Positions 43,063 to 52,331 of a stretch of DNA of 64,000 nt are shown here, piece after piece (the first letter of the stretch is position 1; each line of letters starts with the position of its first letter). The stretch comes from Streptomyces roseolilacinus. GTDB lineage: Bacteria; Actinomycetota; Actinomycetes; Streptomycetales; Streptomycetaceae. Location: positions 1 to 64,000 of the forward strand of contig NZ_BMSV01000010.1 in the NCBI RefSeq assembly GCF_014649335.1. Reading direction: 5' to 3'. The notes under the pieces were generated by a model, which saw nothing but the letters and a program-made list of their open reading frames with translations, did no database searches and was not told the DNA's origin. The translations under genes and the position numbers were made by a program.

Positions 43063-44350
43063 GCCCCTCCTCCCGGCGGCGCTCGCGGTCCTCGTCGCGC
43101 TGAGCGCCGCCTGCGGCAGCCGGCTGCCGGAAGGCGACTTCACGTCCCCCCCGCCCGCCGCCACGCCCGGCGCGCCGCCGATCCGCGTCGGCGTCATCAC
43201 CAGCGCCACCAGCCCCGTCGGGGGCGAGGCGTTCACCGGGCCGCGCGACGGCGCACTGGCGTACTTCGCCGCCCTCAACGCGAGCGGCGGCCTCGACGGC
43301 CGCCGCGTCGAACCGCTCACCTGCGACGACGGCGGCAGCGGCGCCGGCAACCACACCTGCGTCACCGAGCTGGTCGAGCAGCGCCGGGTGTTCGCCCTCG
43401 TCGCCACCACCGCCCTCGACTACGCCGCCGCCCCGCGCGTCTCCCGCGCCGGCGTCCCCGACGTCGGCGGCCAGCCCATCGGCCCCGCCTACGACACCCA
43501 CCCGCACCTGTACGGGATCCACGGCAGCTCCGCGCCCCGCACCGGCGGCCGGCCCGGCTGGAACGGCGTCCTGTACGGCGGCACCGAGGTCTACCGCTAC
43601 TTCAGGCGGACCCACGGCGCCCGCACCGCCGCCGTCGTCTCCTACAACCAGCCCTCCTCCGCCGCCTACGCCCGCCTCGTCACCCGGGGCCTGCGGGCGG
43701 AGGGGTACCGGGTCGTCACCGAACAGGTCGACTTCGCCCTGCCCAACTTCCGGGCCGTCGCCGCCGACCTGCGCGTCCAGCGCCCCGACCTCGTCCTCGA
43801 CGCCCTCGACGGCCACGGCAACGCCCGGCTGTGCGAGGCGATGGACGCGGTCGGCGCCGTCCCCACCGCCAAGGTCACCCACGTCCAGAACTGGGACTCG
43901 ACGGTCCCCGACCAGTACCGGAAGTCCCCGCGCTGCCGCAACGCCCTCTGGGCGACCGGCTCCAGCCGCAACCACGACGACGCCTCCCACCCGGCCGTCC
44001 GCGCGTTCCGCGCGGCCATGGACACCCACGCCCGGGGCGTGACGACCCGCTCCCAGTGGCAGGTGGAGGGCTGGGCCGCGGCCATGTGGTTCACCGACGC
44101 GGCCCGCTCCTGCCTCGCCGGCCCCGGCGGCCTCACCCGCGCCTGCGTCGAGCGGTTCCTCACCCGCCGCGAGCCCTACACCGCGCGCGGACTGCTCCTG
44201 CCCGTGCGCTTCGAACACCTCGACCGGCCGCCGCGGACCCGCCGCGCCTGCCTGTCCGTCGCCCGCTGGCGGGACGGCCGCGGCTGGGTCACCCAGGGCG
44301 ACATGAACCGGAACTGCGCCACCGTCCCCCAGCTCGGATACCGCCCGTGA
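43040..44350 (+). CDS. LivK-like periplasmic-binding lipoprotein
   Basis: 436 residues from ATG 43040, inside the end of the previous gene. It has a lipobox (LSAAC) and a type I periplasmic-binding fold (IRVGVITSATSPVGGEAFTGPRDGALAYFAALNASGGLDGR ... RTAAVVSYNQPSSAAYARLVTRGLRAEGYRV). It should bind an amino acid or similar ligand outside the membrane and deliver it to the LivHMG fusion transporter encoded divergently. The paired Cys residues suggest disulphides. Confidence 0.88.
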   Translation: MRPFRGAEPLLPAALAVLVALSAACGSRLPEGDFTSPPPAATPGAPPIRVGVITSATSPVGGEAFTGPRDGALAYFAALNASGGLDGRRVEPLTCDDGGSGAGNHTCVTELVEQRRVFALVATTALDYAAAPRVSRAGVPDVGGQPIGPAYDTHPHLYGIHGSSAPRTGGRPGWNGVLYGGTEVYRYFRRTHGARTAAVVSYNQPSSAAYARLVTRGLRAEGYRVVTEQVDFALPNFRAVAADLRVQRPDLVLDALDGHGNARLCEAMDAVGAVPTAKVTHVQNWDSTVPDQYRKSPRCRNALWATGSSRNHDDASHPAVRAFRAAMDTHARGVTTRSQWQVEGWAAAMWFTDAARSCLAGPGGLTRACVERFLTRREPYTARGLLLPVRFEHLDRPPRTRRACLSVARWRDGRGWVTQGDMNRNCATVPQLGYRP

Positions 44351-44406
44351 CGGCCAAGTACAGTCCACCCTTGACGACCTATCGACCTGGGGGACCCGGC
44401 CACGCG

Positions 44407-45690
44407 ATGCACATCTCCTTCCTGCTCCACAACGCGTACGGGATCGGCGGCACCATCCGCACGACCTTCAACCTCGCCGAGGCGCTCGCCGCCCGCCACG
44501 ACGTGGAGATCGTCTCCGTCTTCCGCCACCGCGACGAGCCGACCCTCGGCGCCCCCGCCGGCGTGACCCTGAAGCACCTCGTCGACCTGCGCAGGCACAG
44601 CCCCGGGTACGACGGCGACCACCCCGACTACCAGGCGCCCGCCAGGGTCTTCCCGCGCGGCGACGGCCGCTGGAAGCAGTACAGCCGCCTCACCGACACG
44701 AGGATCGCCGCGCACCTGCGGACGGTGGAGGCGGACGTCGTCGTCGGCACCCGGCCCGGACTCAACGTGCACATCGCCCGGCAGACCCGCCGCGGCCCCG
44801 TCCGCGTCGGCCAGGAGCACCTCACCCTGGACAGCCACGGCTACCGGTTGCGCCGCGAGATCGGCTTCCGCTACCCGCTGCTCGACGCCGTCACCACCGT
44901 CACCGAGGCCGACGCCCGCTCGTACCGCACCAGGCTCAAGCTGCCCGGCGTCCGCATCGACGCCGTCCCCAACAGCGTCCCCGCGCCCACCGTCGCACCC
45001 GCCGACTCCACCGCCAAGTGGGTCGTGGCGGCCGGCCGGCTCACCAAGGTCAAGCGGTACGACCTGCTGGTCGAGGCGTTCGCGAAGGTCGTCGCCGCCC
45101 GCCCCGACTGGCGGCTGCGGATCTACGGCTCCGGCGACGCCACCGGCAACGAGAGGGACGCCCTGCGCGCCCTGATCGAGCAGCGCGGACTGCACAACCA
45201 CGTCCACCTGATGGGCCCGGCCAACCCCCTCGAACCGGAGTGGGTCAAGGGGTCCGTCGCCGCCGTCACCTCCCGCCTGGAGTCCTTCGGCATGACCATC
45301 GTCGAGGCGATGCGCTGCGGCCTGCCGGTCGTCTCCACCGACTGCCCGCACGGCCCCCGCGAGATCATCGAGGACGGCGTCGACGGCCGGCTCGTCCCGG
45401 TCGGCGACGCGGACGCCGTCGCCGAGGCGCTGCTCGGCCTCATCCAGGACGACGAGCTGCGCCGCCGCGCCGGGCAGGCCGCGCTCGCCGCGTCCCGCCG
45501 CTTCGACCCCGTACGGATCGCGGAGCGGCACGAGGCGCTGTTCGCGGAACTGGTCGCCCGCGGGTCCGGCGCCGCCTCCCGCGGCCGCGGCCGCGACGCG
45601 CTCCACCGCGCGCGGGGCGCCGTCCTCGACGCCGCGTACACCGCCCGCTACCGGGCCGCCGACGTCCTCAGGAAGGGGAAGCGCGCATGA
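44407..45690 (+). CDS. GT4-family glycosyltransferase
   Basis: 427 residues from ATG 44407. The GT-B fold begins MHISFLLHNAYGIGGTIRTTFNLAEAL. The acceptor domain is followed by the donor domain with VVAAGRLTKVKRYDLLVEAF and the E-x7-E motif in RLESFGMTIVEAMRCGLPVVS. GT4 retaining enzymes use UDP- or GDP-sugars; no acceptor can be named. TTGACG at 44374 and a G-rich stretch precede the start. The next gene overlaps by ATGA. Confidence 0.88.
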   Translation: MHISFLLHNAYGIGGTIRTTFNLAEALAARHDVEIVSVFRHRDEPTLGAPAGVTLKHLVDLRRHSPGYDGDHPDYQAPARVFPRGDGRWKQYSRLTDTRIAAHLRTVEADVVVGTRPGLNVHIARQTRRGPVRVGQEHLTLDSHGYRLRREIGFRYPLLDAVTTVTEADARSYRTRLKLPGVRIDAVPNSVPAPTVAPADSTAKWVVAAGRLTKVKRYDLLVEAFAKVVAARPDWRLRIYGSGDATGNERDALRALIEQRGLHNHVHLMGPANPLEPEWVKGSVAAVTSRLESFGMTIVEAMRCGLPVVSTDCPHGPREIIEDGVDGRLVPVGDADAVAEALLGLIQDDELRRRAGQAALAASRRFDPVRIAERHEALFAELVARGSGAASRGRGRDALHRARGAVLDAAYTARYRAADVLRKGKRA

Positions 45691-46499
45691 CCGGGACCAC
45701 GGACGCCTCCCGGCCCAAGGGCCCGCGCGCCGACTGCGTCGCGGACTCGGCGGGCGGCATCACGTTCGACATGGCGGGCCACGGCGCCGGGGAGGCCCCC
45801 CTGCCCGAACGGGGCGGGGAACCGGCCCTGGTGCTGCGCCGCCGGGGCGCCGCCCCCGCCGAGGAGACGCGGCTGCCCCTCACCCCGGCCGGCGGGGACC
45901 GGTCGCGCGCCGTCCTGCCCAGTACGGTCGAGCTGGCGGAGGGCCACTGGGACGTGTCCGTCGGGGACCGCCCGGTGGAGCCGGGCATCCGCGACGTGCG
46001 CGCCCTCGTCGACCGCGTCCCCGGGCCGTCCGGGCCGGTCGCCGCGCGCGTCCCGTACCCCACGGCGGACGGGCGGCTCGCCGTGCGCAGCTGGCTGCGC
46101 GCCCGGCACGCCGAGGCCGGCGACCTGACGTTCGGGGAGGGCGCCTGCACGGTCGAGGGCCGGCTGTACGGCGCCCCGCTCGGCGCCGGCGCGGTGGCCG
46201 AGGCGCGTCTGGGCGACGAGGTGCGGGAGGTGCCGGCGAGCGGCGAGGGGCACGCGTTCGCCTTCACGCTGCCCTACGACCGGCTCGCGCGGCCGTCGCT
46301 GGACCGGCAGCGGGTCTGGCAGCTGTGGCTGCGGCCCTCCGCCGGCGCCGAGCCGGTGCGGGTCGCCCGGATCCTCGACGACGTGTGGGACCGCAGGAAC
46401 GTCTTCGTGTACCCGGAGTCCGAGGGCGAGGGGTTCCGCGCGGCGCCCTGCTACAGCGCCGACAACGAGCTCTGCGTCCGCGTCACCCCGCTCCCGTAG
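45687..46499 (+). CDS. conserved hypothetical protein coupled to GT4
   Basis: 270 residues from ATG 45687 (overlap with the GT4 stop; AGGAAGGGG upstream). It is mostly beta-rich (ALVLRRRGAAPAEETRLPLTP; VEGRLYGAPLGAGAVAEARLGDEVREV; RVWQLWLRPSAGAEPVRVARILDDVWDRRNVFVYP), with no membrane segment or catalytic motif recognised. Proteins of this kind follow GT4 genes in Streptomyces and are sometimes labelled transferases. A role in glycan synthesis or modification is inferred only from coupling. Confidence 0.75.
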   Translation: MTGTTDASRPKGPRADCVADSAGGITFDMAGHGAGEAPLPERGGEPALVLRRRGAAPAEETRLPLTPAGGDRSRAVLPSTVELAEGHWDVSVGDRPVEPGIRDVRALVDRVPGPSGPVAARVPYPTADGRLAVRSWLRARHAEAGDLTFGEGACTVEGRLYGAPLGAGAVAEARLGDEVREVPASGEGHAFAFTLPYDRLARPSLDRQRVWQLWLRPSAGAEPVRVARILDDVWDRRNVFVYPESEGEGFRAAPCYSADNELCVRVTPLP

Positions 46500-46653
46500 T
46501 CCCCCCGGCCGCGGGAGCCGGGCCGCCCGGTGCCCGCCGCACACGGCCGCGGGCGGCCCCGGCGTGCTCGTGGGGCGCCCGGGGCCGACGGGCCCGAAGT
46601 CCGAGGCGGCCCGGAGTCCGAGGCGGTGGAGCCGGGTGGGCCGGCCGGCCGCG

Positions 46654-48381
46654 TCAGTTCGGCTCGACACCGCCCGACCCGCGCCCCGGGCCGCTCGGCC
46701 GCTCGGACGGGTCGGCCGGCGCGTCCCGCTCCGGACGCTGGTACGTCGCGTGGTCCGGGTGGTGCAGGTCGAACGCCGGGGACTCCGACCGGATGAGCGG
46801 CACGGACCTGAAGTTGTGCCGCGGCGGCGGGCAGGACGTCGCCCACTCCAGCGACCGCCCGAACCCCCACGGGTCGTCGACCTCGACCTTCGCGCCGTAC
46901 CTGGCGGTCCGCCAGACGTTGTACAGGAACGGCAGTGTGGAGGCGCCCAGCAGGAACGCGCCGATGGTGGAGGCCGTGTTGAGCGCGGTGAAGCCGTCGG
47001 CGGCGAGGTAGTCGGCGTACCGGCGGGGCATGCCCTGCGCGCCGAGCCAGTGGTGCACCAGGAAGGTCAGGTGGAAGCCGGTGAACAGCGTCCAGAAGTG
47101 GATCTTCCCCAGCCGTTCGTCCAGCATCCGCCCGGTGAACTTCGGCCACCAGAAGTGGAAGCCGGCGAACATCGCGAAGACCACCGTGCCGAAGACCACG
47201 TAGTGGAAGTGGCCGACGACGAAGTACGTGTCGGTGACGTGGAAGTCCAGCGGGGGAGAGGCCAGCAGGACGCCCGTCAGCCCGCCGAAGAGGAACGACA
47301 CGAGGAAGCCGACCGCCCACAGCATCGGCGTCTCGAAGCTGAGCGAGCCCTTCAGCATGGTCCCGGTCCAGTTGAAGAACTTCACCCCGGTCGGCACGGC
47401 GATGAGGAAGGAGAGGAACGAGAAGAACGGCAGCAGCACCGCCCCGGTGGCGAACATGTGGTGCGCCCACACGACCACCGACAGGCCGGTGATGGCCGTC
47501 GTCGCGGCGACCAGCGTCAGGTAGCCGAAGATCGGCTTCCGGGCGAAGACCGGGACGATCTCGGTGATGATGCCGAAGAACGGCAGCGCGATGATGTACA
47601 CCTCGGGATGGCCGAAGAACCAGAACAGGTGCTGCCACAGCAGCGCCCCGCCCCACTGCGGCGCGAACACCACGGACCCCAGCTGCCGGTCCGACTCCAG
47701 CACCAGCAGCGCCGCCGCGAGCACGGGGAAGGCGACCAGCACCAGCACCGAGGTGAACAGGACGTTCCAGGTGAAGAGCGGCATCCGGAACATCGTCATC
47801 CCCGGCGCCCGCATCCCGATGATCGTCGTCAGGAAGTTCACCGAGCCGAGGATCGTGCCGAACCCGGACAGCGCCAGGCCCATGATCCACAGGTCGGCGC
47901 CGACACCGGGGGTGTGGACCTCGGAGTTCAGCGGGGCGTACGCGAACCAGCCGAAGCTCGCCGCCCCGGTCGGCACCAGCAGCGATCCGAGCACGATCAG
48001 CCCGCCGAAGAGGAACAGCCAGTAGGCGAGCATGTTCAGCCGCGGGAAGGCCACGTCGGGCGCGCCGATCTGCAGCGGCACGATCTCGTTGGCGAACCCC
48101 GCGAAGGTCGGCGTCGCGAACAGCAGCAGCATGATCGTGCCGTGCATCGTGAACGCCTGGTTGAACTGGTCGTTGTTGATCAGCTGCAAACCGGGGCGGG
48201 CCAGTTCCGCGCGCATCAGCAGCGCCATCACCCCGGCGATCAGGAAGAAGCCGAACGACGTGATCAGATAAAGGTGACCGATCTTCTTGTGGTCGGTGGT
48301 CGTCAACCAGTCCACCACCACCCGGCCGCGCCGCCGGACCGGTGGCGGCCCGGCGGCCGCCCGGATGGTATCGGTCCCCAT
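46654..48381 (-). CDS. ctaD: cytochrome c oxidase subunit I (solitary)
   Basis: 575 residues from ATG 48381 (GGAGG 7-8 nt upstream); GTG 48387 is an alternative. It has twelve membrane helices with haem a ligand in FTMHGTIM, CuB His and cross-linked Tyr in WFFGHPEVYI, the VWAHHMF pair, and VGHFHYVVFG for haem a3 and a. It is the catalytic subunit of an aa3-type oxidase reducing oxygen to water. No subunit II, III or assembly gene is adjacent, so it is probably a second copy besides the main cta operon. Direct TGTGACA repeats lie upstream. Confidence 0.95.
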   Translation of the reverse strand: MGTDTIRAAAGPPPVRRRGRVVVDWLTTTDHKKIGHLYLITSFGFFLIAGVMALLMRAELARPGLQLINNDQFNQAFTMHGTIMLLLFATPTFAGFANEIVPLQIGAPDVAFPRLNMLAYWLFLFGGLIVLGSLLVPTGAASFGWFAYAPLNSEVHTPGVGADLWIMGLALSGFGTILGSVNFLTTIIGMRAPGMTMFRMPLFTWNVLFTSVLVLVAFPVLAAALLVLESDRQLGSVVFAPQWGGALLWQHLFWFFGHPEVYIIALPFFGIITEIVPVFARKPIFGYLTLVAATTAITGLSVVVWAHHMFATGAVLLPFFSFLSFLIAVPTGVKFFNWTGTMLKGSLSFETPMLWAVGFLVSFLFGGLTGVLLASPPLDFHVTDTYFVVGHFHYVVFGTVVFAMFAGFHFWWPKFTGRMLDERLGKIHFWTLFTGFHLTFLVHHWLGAQGMPRRYADYLAADGFTALNTASTIGAFLLGASTLPFLYNVWRTARYGAKVEVDDPWGFGRSLEWATSCPPPRHNFRSVPLIRSESPAFDLHHPDHATYQRPERDAPADPSERPSGPGRGSGGVEPN

Positions 48382-48728
48382 CAGCACCCCTCCGCATGGC
48401 TCCTGGTCGGCCCGGTCTCGCCCCACGATGCTCGCGGCCCCCTTCCCGGATCACCTGCGTTCACGCCGTCCGGGAATGCGGGAATTCTGTGGAGAGCCCG
48501 TGAACCAGACGTGCCCGATCGTGTTCGGGGGGAGCCGTCCGGGGGAATTCCGAAGCCGTCGAATACCGGCCGTCCCACCCGCGGGGAATTACCGCGGAAC
48601 GCCTCCCGCCCGCCCCCTCCTCGCGGAAAACCGTCCGATAACCGTCGACCGGACCCTTGTGACATACATGTGACAGACCGCGTACAGGAGGATGGCGGCA
48701 CCCGTGTAGGGGCGCCTACGGTGAAGCC
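48382..48728. other. intergenic region upstream of ctaD
   Basis: 347 bp without a gene. It contains several GGGAATT-type A+T-richer patches around 48475-48600. The TGTGACA direct repeats at 48658-48675 and the TACGGT -10 (48717-48722) of the small inhibitor gene lie at its right end. It must carry the ctaD promoter on the minus strand. Confidence 0.5.
48658..48675 (-). promoter_or_regulatory. 11-bp-spaced direct repeats, PHO-box-like
   Basis: TGTGACA occurs at 48658-48664 and 48669-48675, an exact 11-nt period. On the minus strand the units read TGTCACA, close to the GTTCACC direct-repeat units of Streptomyces PHO boxes, also spaced 11 nt. It is placed between ctaD and the divergent small gene. 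Binding by PhoP or another response regulator is a hypothesis. Confidence 0.35.
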
Positions 48729-48944
48729 ATGGCACCGATACCCACCTCACCCCCCGCCCGGCCCGACGAACCCGGCGCGTACGTCGGCCTCGACGACCGC
48801 GAGGCCGAGCGCCGGGCCCGCTCCCGGGGCTGGACGACCGTACGGGCGCTGCCGCCCGGTTCCATCGTCACGCTCGAGTACGTGGAGGGGCGGATCAACT
48901 TCGAGGTGCGCGACCACACGGTCACCCGCTGCTGGACGGGCTGA
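48729..48944 (+). CDS. small I78-family-like protease inhibitor
   Basis: 71 residues from ATG 48729. The segment GLDDREAERRARSRGWTTVRALPPGSIVTLEYVEGRINFEV and the ending HTVTRCWTG resemble peptidase inhibitor I78 / potato inhibitor I-like proteins. There is no signal peptide, so it acts in the cytosol or leaves by another route. TACGGT (48717-48722) lies 6 nt before the ATG, so a leaderless mRNA is predicted. The target protease is unknown. Confidence 0.75.
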   Translation: MAPIPTSPPARPDEPGAYVGLDDREAERRARSRGWTTVRALPPGSIVTLEYVEGRINFEVRDHTVTRCWTG

Positions 48945-49023
48945 GCCCCGACCCGGCCCCGGCCTGATCCGCCCACCCGCTCACCCTCCGGCGCGGCGGC
49001 GCCGACCGGCGAGCGGCACCGAA

Positions 49024-49053
49024 GAGGGCCCCGGCCTGTCGGCCGGGGCCCTC
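49024..49053. terminator. bidirectional terminator
   Basis: Perfect 13-bp stem GAGGGCCCCGGCC (49024-49036) with 49041-49053, loop TGTC, between the convergent inhibitor and PAP2 genes. Confidence 0.8.
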
Positions 49054-49083
49054 CCCTCTCGCATACGGACCGCCGCCGGCGGT

Positions 49084-50103
49084 TCAGCCGCCCGTCGCCG
49101 GGCGGGAGCGCGGCGGTCTGCGGCTGCCCGCCGGCGTGACCGGCATCCGCTCGGACCGCAGCACCGCGTGCGTACGGGGCTGGGACAGCGTCGTACGGAT
49201 GCTCCCGGCGTGGGCCCCGGCGCCCACCGCCCCGGCCCCCGCCACCGGTTCGCACACCGGCTCCTCCAGGCCCACGGCGGGCTGCCGCCGCGGCCGTACG
49301 TCCGGCAGCGGCCCGACGGCCGCCACCGGCGCCACGGGCAGGACCGGAACGGGCGCGTGGCGGTGCTCCCGCAGCCGGTCGCGCAGCCGGTCCCGGACGC
49401 CGAGGAGCAGCGCCTCCGCGCGCCCGATCAGCGGCTCGCACCACGGCAGGCCCAGCAGGATCAGCAGGCCGGCGGCCCAGCCCAGCAGCACGTCGCTCAG
49501 CCAGTGCGTACCGAGGTAGACCGTGGTCAGGCCGACGCCCAGGGCGACCACCGCGGAAAGGGCCGACAGGTAGCGGCGCGCCCGCGGCGTGGTGGCCAGG
49601 TAGGAGAGGATGCCCCAGGTCACCACGGCGTTGGCGGTGTGTCCGGAAGGGAATATATCGCCGCCCGCGAACAGTTCGGCCGAGCCGATCTGCGTCGCGT
49701 AATGCGGGCCGAGCCGGCCCAGGCCGATCTTCACGGCACCCACGGTGACGTTCAGCAGCAGCAGCGCCGTGCCCAGCACGAGCAGCGGGCGCAGGGTGTG
49801 CTGCCGCCACGACCGCCAGCCGAGCCAGGCGGCCACCATCACCGCGGTCGGGCCGCGCTGGCCGAGCACCACGAAGTAGTCGAGCGGCGCGTGCAGCTCC
49901 GGCCACTGCTGGTAGGGCCGGAACAGCATGACCTTCCAGTCGATGAGCACCAGCCACGTCGAGGCGAGCACGGCCACGACGATGGCCAGATAGAACACGG
50001 ACGTCCCGCCGAAGAGGGCAAGACGCGTGCGGCTCATCCGCGGGATCTCTATCTTCGGCGGTTCCGGCTCCCGGTCCAGTCGGGCAAAGATGTCGGTACG
50101 CAC
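49084..50103 (-). CDS. PAP2-superfamily membrane phosphatase-like protein
   Basis: 339 residues from GTG 50103; TAACGT on the minus strand lies 7 nt before it, so a leaderless mRNA is likely. There are six membrane helices, then a 110-residue basic/Pro-rich tail. PAP2 motifs are KIGLGRLGP, PSGHTANAVV and TTVYLGTHWLSD. The central PSGH and the His of motif 3 are present. The Arg of K-x6-R-P is Gly and the S-R of S-R-x5-H-x3-D is T-T, so phosphate binding may differ from classical lipid phosphatases. It probably acts on a prenyl or lipid phosphate; this is inferred. Confidence 0.85.
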   Translation of the reverse strand: MRTDIFARLDREPEPPKIEIPRMSRTRLALFGGTSVFYLAIVVAVLASTWLVLIDWKVMLFRPYQQWPELHAPLDYFVVLGQRGPTAVMVAAWLGWRSWRQHTLRPLLVLGTALLLLNVTVGAVKIGLGRLGPHYATQIGSAELFAGGDIFPSGHTANAVVTWGILSYLATTPRARRYLSALSAVVALGVGLTTVYLGTHWLSDVLLGWAAGLLILLGLPWCEPLIGRAEALLLGVRDRLRDRLREHRHAPVPVLPVAPVAAVGPLPDVRPRRQPAVGLEEPVCEPVAGAGAVGAGAHAGSIRTTLSQPRTHAVLRSERMPVTPAGSRRPPRSRPATGG

Positions 50104-50573
50104 GCAATCGACGTTACAGGGAGTGAGCGTCGGGCCAGGCCGATCCGGTCTCTTTGTGATGACGATGTGATGTGGAGTGGGTCTCGGCGGCTGTTTATCC
50201 GATACTTATCCATAAAGCGGCGGGGTGATCTGCCCTAATGCCCGCAAGGGTTCTTCCGTAAGTGTGTTTGCGGGTCGGGGGAAAACGCGCCGCGCCCGAA
50301 CCCGTGGGTAATTGGTACGCCGTTCGGGTGGCCGTCGGCGTGTCGCGGGGGGTCTCCGCGTGGCGCACGCCACACTCCCGCGCGCGTCCCGGTGAGAGCT
50401 GGGCCACGCGCCACCCGCCCCACGTCACGTAGGCTGACGTCTCGCTCGCCCGCCCCCGAGGATCCGGACACGCCCGGCCAGGGGGACCCCCAGATGCCGG
50501 GCCGCCCCGCGGGACGTCCCCTTCCCCGGCCGGCGCCCGCCGAGCGCGAGAGTTCCACGCGGGAGGTACCTAC
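50104..50573. other. intergenic region between PAP2 and MFS genes
   Basis: 470 bp with no credible gene, notably A+T-richer than its surroundings at 50140-50300. CCCGCAA (50241-50247) and TTGCGGG (50268-50274) can form a stem. TAGGCT near 50432 is a possible -10 for the exporter. No regulator gene is present, although such exporters usually have one beside them. Confidence 0.5.
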
Positions 50574-52250
50574 ATGTCGGGAACGGCCACGGCCACAGCG
50601 CGTCTGCGCGCAGCCGGCGGCGGTGCCAACCGCTGGGTCGTCCTGTTCGTCCTCTGCGTGAGCCTGCTGCTGGTCGCGCTGGACGCCACCGTCCTCCACG
50701 TCGCCGTCCCCGCGGTCACCGAGGACCTCCGGCCCAGCTCCACCGCCCTGCTCTGGATCGTCGACGCCTACCCCCTCGTCTGCGCCTCACTCCTGATCCT
50801 CTTCGGCACGCTGGGCGACCGGGTCGGGCGGCGGCGCGTCCTGCTCGGCGGCTACGCCCTCTTCGGCGTGGCGTCCGCCGTCGCGGCGCTGGCCGACACG
50901 CCGGCCGTGCTCATCGCCGCCCGCGTGCTGCTCGGCGTCGGCGGCGCGATGATCATGCCGGCCACGCTCTCCGTCCTGCGCGCCGTCTTCCCCGACCGGC
51001 GCGAACGGGCCACGGCCATCGGCATCTGGACGGCCGTCGCCGCGATCGGCGCCGCCACCGGCCCCGTGCTCGGCGGCTTCCTGGTCGAGCACTTCTGGTG
51101 GGGCTCGGTCTTCCTGATCAACATCCCCCTGATGGCCCTGATCCTCCCCGCCGGCCGCTGGCTGCTGCCCGAGTCGCGGGGGAGCGGCAACGGCCCGTGG
51201 GACGTGCTGGGCGCGCTGATGGCCGCCGCCGGTGTCCTCGGCGTCGTCCTCGGCGTCAAGCGGACCGGCGCGGGCGACCCCGTCCTGAGCGCCGCCACGC
51301 TCGGCCCGCTGCTCGTCGGCGCCGCGCTGCTCGTCCTGTTCGTCCGCCGGCAGCGGAGCCGCGCCCATCCGCTCGTCGACATGCGGATGTTCTCCCGCGC
51401 CGCGTTCACCACCTCCGTCGGCTGCATCGTGCTCGCCATGCTGGCGCTGGTCGGCCTGGAGCTGATCGCCGTCCAGTACCTCCAGCTGATCCTGGGCCTG
51501 AGCCCCCTGGAGACCGGGCTGCGGCTGCTGCCGCTGACGTTCGCGGCGATGGCCGCCGGCGCCACCGGCTCGTACACCCTCGCCCGCCTCGGCCCGCGCC
51601 GGATGGTCGCCGGCGGCTTCGTGCTCACCGCCGGGGCCGTGCTGCTCCTGGTCCTCATGGGGCAGCACGACCGGCCGCTGCTGCTGACCGTCGGCTTCGT
51701 CCTGCTCGGCTTCGGCCTGCAGACCACGCTGTTCGCGGCGTACGAGTCGATGCTCAGCGAGGCGCCCGCCCACAGCGCGGGCGGCGCGGCGGCCATCGGC
51801 GAGACGTCCTACCAGCTCGGCGCGGGCATGGGCATCGCCCTGCTCGGCAGCGTCATGAACGCCGCGTACGCCCCCGGCCTCGCCGGCGTGCCCGGTGTCC
51901 CCGCCGGCGCGGGCGCCGCCGCGGCCAACTCGCTGGGCGAGGCCTACCAGGTGGCGGCCCGGCTCGGCGGCGCCGCCGGCGAGGCGCTGCACAGCGCCGC
52001 GCGCCACGCCTTCGTCCACGGACTGCACGTCACGCTGGTGGTCAGCGCCGGGCTGCTGCTCGCCGGGGCGGTCATGGCGCTGCGCCTGCCGCGCGTGATG
52101 GACGTCCAGGCCGACGGCGACGACGGCACCGGCCCGGCGGACCGCGCCGCCCCCGGGGCCCCCGGGCGGTCCGAGGGCCACGACGCGCCGCGGGTGCCCG
52201 CCGGCCGCGCCCCGGTGGAGCCGGCCCGCTCTGGACGCGCGGCGCACTGA
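50574..52250 (+). CDS. MFS drug exporter, DHA2 family (14 TM, EmrB/QacA-like)
   Basis: 558 residues from ATG 50574 (GGGAGG 6 nt upstream). It has fourteen membrane helices. Motif A is GTLGDRVGRRRVLLGG, motif D1 is LDATVLHVAVPAV and motif C is GAATGPVLGGFL. Members expel cationic dyes, biocides or antibiotics with proton exchange. The C-terminal 55 residues are hydrophilic. No TetR/MarR gene adjoins, so control must come from elsewhere. The substrate is unknown. Confidence 0.92.
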   Translation: MSGTATATARLRAAGGGANRWVVLFVLCVSLLLVALDATVLHVAVPAVTEDLRPSSTALLWIVDAYPLVCASLLILFGTLGDRVGRRRVLLGGYALFGVASAVAALADTPAVLIAARVLLGVGGAMIMPATLSVLRAVFPDRRERATAIGIWTAVAAIGAATGPVLGGFLVEHFWWGSVFLINIPLMALILPAGRWLLPESRGSGNGPWDVLGALMAAAGVLGVVLGVKRTGAGDPVLSAATLGPLLVGAALLVLFVRRQRSRAHPLVDMRMFSRAAFTTSVGCIVLAMLALVGLELIAVQYLQLILGLSPLETGLRLLPLTFAAMAAGATGSYTLARLGPRRMVAGGFVLTAGAVLLLVLMGQHDRPLLLTVGFVLLGFGLQTTLFAAYESMLSEAPAHSAGGAAAIGETSYQLGAGMGIALLGSVMNAAYAPGLAGVPGVPAGAGAAAANSLGEAYQVAARLGGAAGEALHSAARHAFVHGLHVTLVVSAGLLLAGAVMALRLPRVMDVQADGDDGTGPADRAAPGAPGRSEGHDAPRVPAGRAPVEPARSGRAAH

Positions 52251-52331
52251 GCCGTAAGGTCAGCGCCCAGCTCGACTACCCACGGTAGTTTTCCCGTCGT
52301 CTCCCTGGTGAGCCAGCCGCCGGAGGTCCGT

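Noticed and set aside
46564..50238. 1224-residue plus-strand ORF opposite ctaD and PAP2
   Set aside because: Composition is that of a GC-rich shadow frame; both known genes lie on the minus strand.
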